64,000 bases of DNA from RYN-133 sp963754285. Its GTDB lineage: Bacteria > Actinomycetota > Actinomycetes > Mycobacteriales > Jatrophihabitantaceae. Positions 61,919-64,000 of this stretch are shown piece after piece. The notes under the pieces are model-generated. The model saw only the letters and a program-made list of their open reading frames with translations, ran no database searches and was not told where the DNA came from. Location of the stretch: the NCBI GenBank assembly GCA_963754285.1, contig CAVWFN010000006.1, positions 372,001 to 436,000 of the forward strand, written 5' to 3'. The translations under genes and the position numbers were made by a program. Positions within the stretch are counted from its first letter, which is position 1. Each line of letters begins with the position of its first letter.

Positions 61919-62695
61919 TCAGATGAGCTTCTTCGAGGCGAGGTAGTCGGCGATCGCGACGCCGCCGTTGCCCTCGTCCTTGACGGTCTCGCCGGCCGCG
62001 CGTGGCGGGGCGTTCTCGAACGACTCGACCGCGGTCCAGGCGTTCGACAGCCCGACCTCGCCGGCGTCGAGACCGATGTCTTCGAGCGACTTGACCTCGA
62101 TGGGCTTGCTCTTGGCGGCCATGATGCCCTTGAACGACGGGTAGCGCGGGTCGTTGATCTTCTCGACCACGCTGATGACCGCGGGCGTCTCGCCCTCGAC
62201 CTGCTCGTACCCGTTGTCGGTGACGCGCTCGATCGTGACGGTCGAACCGTCGACGGTCACCTTGCGCGCCTGGGTGAGCTGCGGGCGTCCGAGCACCTCG
62301 GCGAGCATCGCCGGCACGACCGACCCACGGGCGTCTGTCGCCTCGGAACCGGCGATCGCGACGTCCCACTCCAGGCCGTCGAGTGCCTTGGCGAGCACCT
62401 TGGCCGTCGCGACGGCGTCCGAGCCGTGAATGGCCTCGTCCGAGATGTGGACGGCCTTGTCGGCCCCCATCGACAGCGCCTTGCGGATCGACTCGGTCGC
62501 CTTCTCCGGGCCGACGGTCAGGATGGTGACCTCGCCGTCGTGCGCTTCCTTGAGTCGCAGACCTTCTTCGATCGCGAACTCGTCGATGTAGTTGATGACG
62601 GGATCCACGGCAGCGCGGTCGACGGTGTTGTCGTCCGCAAGCTTCCGGTCGCCCTCGGTGTCGGGTACCTGCTTCATCAGGACCACGATGTTCAT
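61919..62695 (-). CDS. etfB: Electron transfer flavoprotein beta subunit
   Basis: A 258-residue subunit, MNIVVLMKQVPDTEGDRKLADDNTVDRAAVDPVINYIDEFAIEEGLRLKE, with the AMP-site signature ARKVTVDGSTVTIERVTDNGYEQVEGETPAVISV. It holds AMP and partners EtfA. First gene of etfBA. A palindrome lies about 50 bases upstream of its ATG. Confidence 0.97.
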   Translation of the reverse strand: MNIVVLMKQVPDTEGDRKLADDNTVDRAAVDPVINYIDEFAIEEGLRLKEAHDGEVTILTVGPEKATESIRKALSMGADKAVHISDEAIHGSDAVATAKVLAKALDGLEWDVAIAGSEATDARGSVVPAMLAEVLGRPQLTQARKVTVDGSTVTIERVTDNGYEQVEGETPAVISVVEKINDPRYPSFKGIMAAKSKPIEVKSLEDIGLDAGEVGLSNAWTAVESFENAPPRAAGETVKDEGNGGVAIADYLASKKLI

Positions 62696-62744
62696 GCGTG
62701 CGCCGACCTCTCAACAGTGAGTTGCTTTGTGTCGTACTCTGCCA

Positions 62745-62767
62745 ATGTTACTGGCGAGTAGCAACAT
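62745..62767. promoter_or_regulatory. Imperfect palindrome upstream of etfBA
   Basis: ATGTT-ACTGGCGAGTAGC-AACAT, with the inner TACT-GGCG-AGTA inverted repeat, about 50 bases before the etfB start. It resembles TetR-type operators; the binding protein is unknown. Confidence 0.45.
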
Positions 62768-62787
62768 GAGTCCCGCCACCCCCTACG

Positions 62788-62848
62788 CACTTCGACCCTG
62801 TAACGGTCGTTGGTGCGGTGTCGCAACAACCATTACAGGGTCAAAGTG
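62788..62848 (-). terminator. Long hairpin downstream of DUF779 gene
   Basis: Two 25-base arms (62788-62812 and 62824-62848) with three mismatches, all of which become G-U pairs in minus-strand RNA. It lies between DUF779 and the etfB promoter. It shares layout and blocks with 26967-27029 (ACTT-GACCC outer, GGTCGTTG inner). Confidence 0.75.
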
Positions 62849-62856
62849 GGTGCGGG

Positions 62857-63237
62857 TCAGACCAGACCGAACTCCTTCAACTCGGCGTCGGTGAGCAGGC
62901 GCGAACGGATGAGGAAGCGCACGCCTTCGGGGGCTTCGACCGAGAACCCGCTCCCCCGCCCTTTCACCATGTCGATGGTCATGTGCGTGTGCTTCCAGTA
63001 CTCGTACTGGCTCTGGCTCATGTAGACGGGGATGTCGCGCTCGAGGTCCACGTCCAGGTCGCCGAGGTGGACGTCCGCGTCGCCGAGCAGGAACTCGCCG
63101 TCGGGGAAACACATCGGGGACGAGCCGTCACAACACCCGCCCGACTGATGGAACATCAGCGGACCGTGCTGCTTGGTGAGGCGGCGGAGCATCTCCGCCG
63201 CCTCACCGGTCACATCAACGTGTCTCGTCATCGGCAT
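62857..63237 (-). CDS. DUF779-family protein
   Basis: A 126-residue protein (MPMTRHVDVTGEAAEMLRRLTKQHG) with LMFHQSGGCCDGSSPMCFPDGEFLLGDADVHLG, the conserved Cys/Asp-rich metal-like signature of DUF779, and YWKHTHMTIDMVKGRGSGFSVEAPEGVRFL. The family nearly always accompanies aldehyde dehydrogenases such as ExaC. It starts six bases after the aldehyde dehydrogenase stop. It has no clear ribosome site of its own; translation may be coupled. Confidence 0.88.
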   Translation of the reverse strand: MPMTRHVDVTGEAAEMLRRLTKQHGPLMFHQSGGCCDGSSPMCFPDGEFLLGDADVHLGDLDVDLERDIPVYMSQSQYEYWKHTHMTIDMVKGRGSGFSVEAPEGVRFLIRSRLLTDAELKEFGLV

Positions 63238-63242
63238 CGACT

Positions 63243-64000
<758 letters not shown>

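Overview
The window is about 64 kb of GC-rich chromosome from an actinobacterium. GTG/ATG starts with GGAG-type ribosome sites, four-base start/stop overlaps, many LuxR-linked histidine kinases and lipoprotein signals all fit. From about 17.2 kb to 62.7 kb the gene content and order recall the Mycobacterium tuberculosis Rv2992c-Rv3029c segment: tRNA-Gln/tRNA-Glu, gltX, FAA hydrolase, leuB, ilvC-ilvN-ilvB, a CFP-6-like PH protein, an LppZ-like lipoprotein, gatBAC, an ACT protein, ligA, a MetE-like protein, mnmA, iscS and etfAB. This correspondence is from memory. The many extra genes argue for a non-mycobacterial relative. Species cannot be told from the sequence.

Left part (1-17 kb) is accessory. 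It holds a NarL-type sensor kinase preceded by a truncated copy of its own membrane module, decayed gene remnants, an oxidoreductase pair (AhpD-like plus GMC), a VOC protein, low-coding stretches, a secreted sedolisin with a PKD domain, a methyltransferase, a membrane-anchored TIR protein with a seven-copy 18-bp repeat, and a two-component system divergent from an ABC exporter operon. Two tRNA genes (Glu, Gln) mark the start of the conserved backbone.

Middle part (17.5-38 kb) begins with a lipid/aldehyde oxidation cluster (two SDRs, aldehyde dehydrogenase, acyl-CoA dehydrogenase, alpha/beta hydrolase). Two of its promoters share an identical KstR-like operator. Then come gltX with FAA hydrolase and HAD genes, and branched-chain amino acid synthesis: leuB, cimA, ilvC, ilvN, a racemase-like gene inside the operon, and ilvB. 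Both cimA and ilvB carry leader-peptide attenuators. Two drug-exporter-like MFS genes each face a divergent regulator across a palindrome.

Right part (38-64 kb) holds a CAP-domain secreted protein with a long structured leader, ilvD, a BtuF/FhuF-like pair after an LppZ-like lipoprotein, the gatCAB amidotransferase, ligA, mnmA/iscS for tRNA thiolation, etfAB, and a DUF779/aldehyde dehydrogenase pair that runs off the end.

The least explained structure is intergenic. Three loci (33.6, 50.5, 60.9 kb) share a two-direct-then-two-inverted repeat layout with different sequences, and two more (27.0 and 62.8 kb) share a related long stem. They sit only between genes, including one divergent gap where a terminator role is unlikely.
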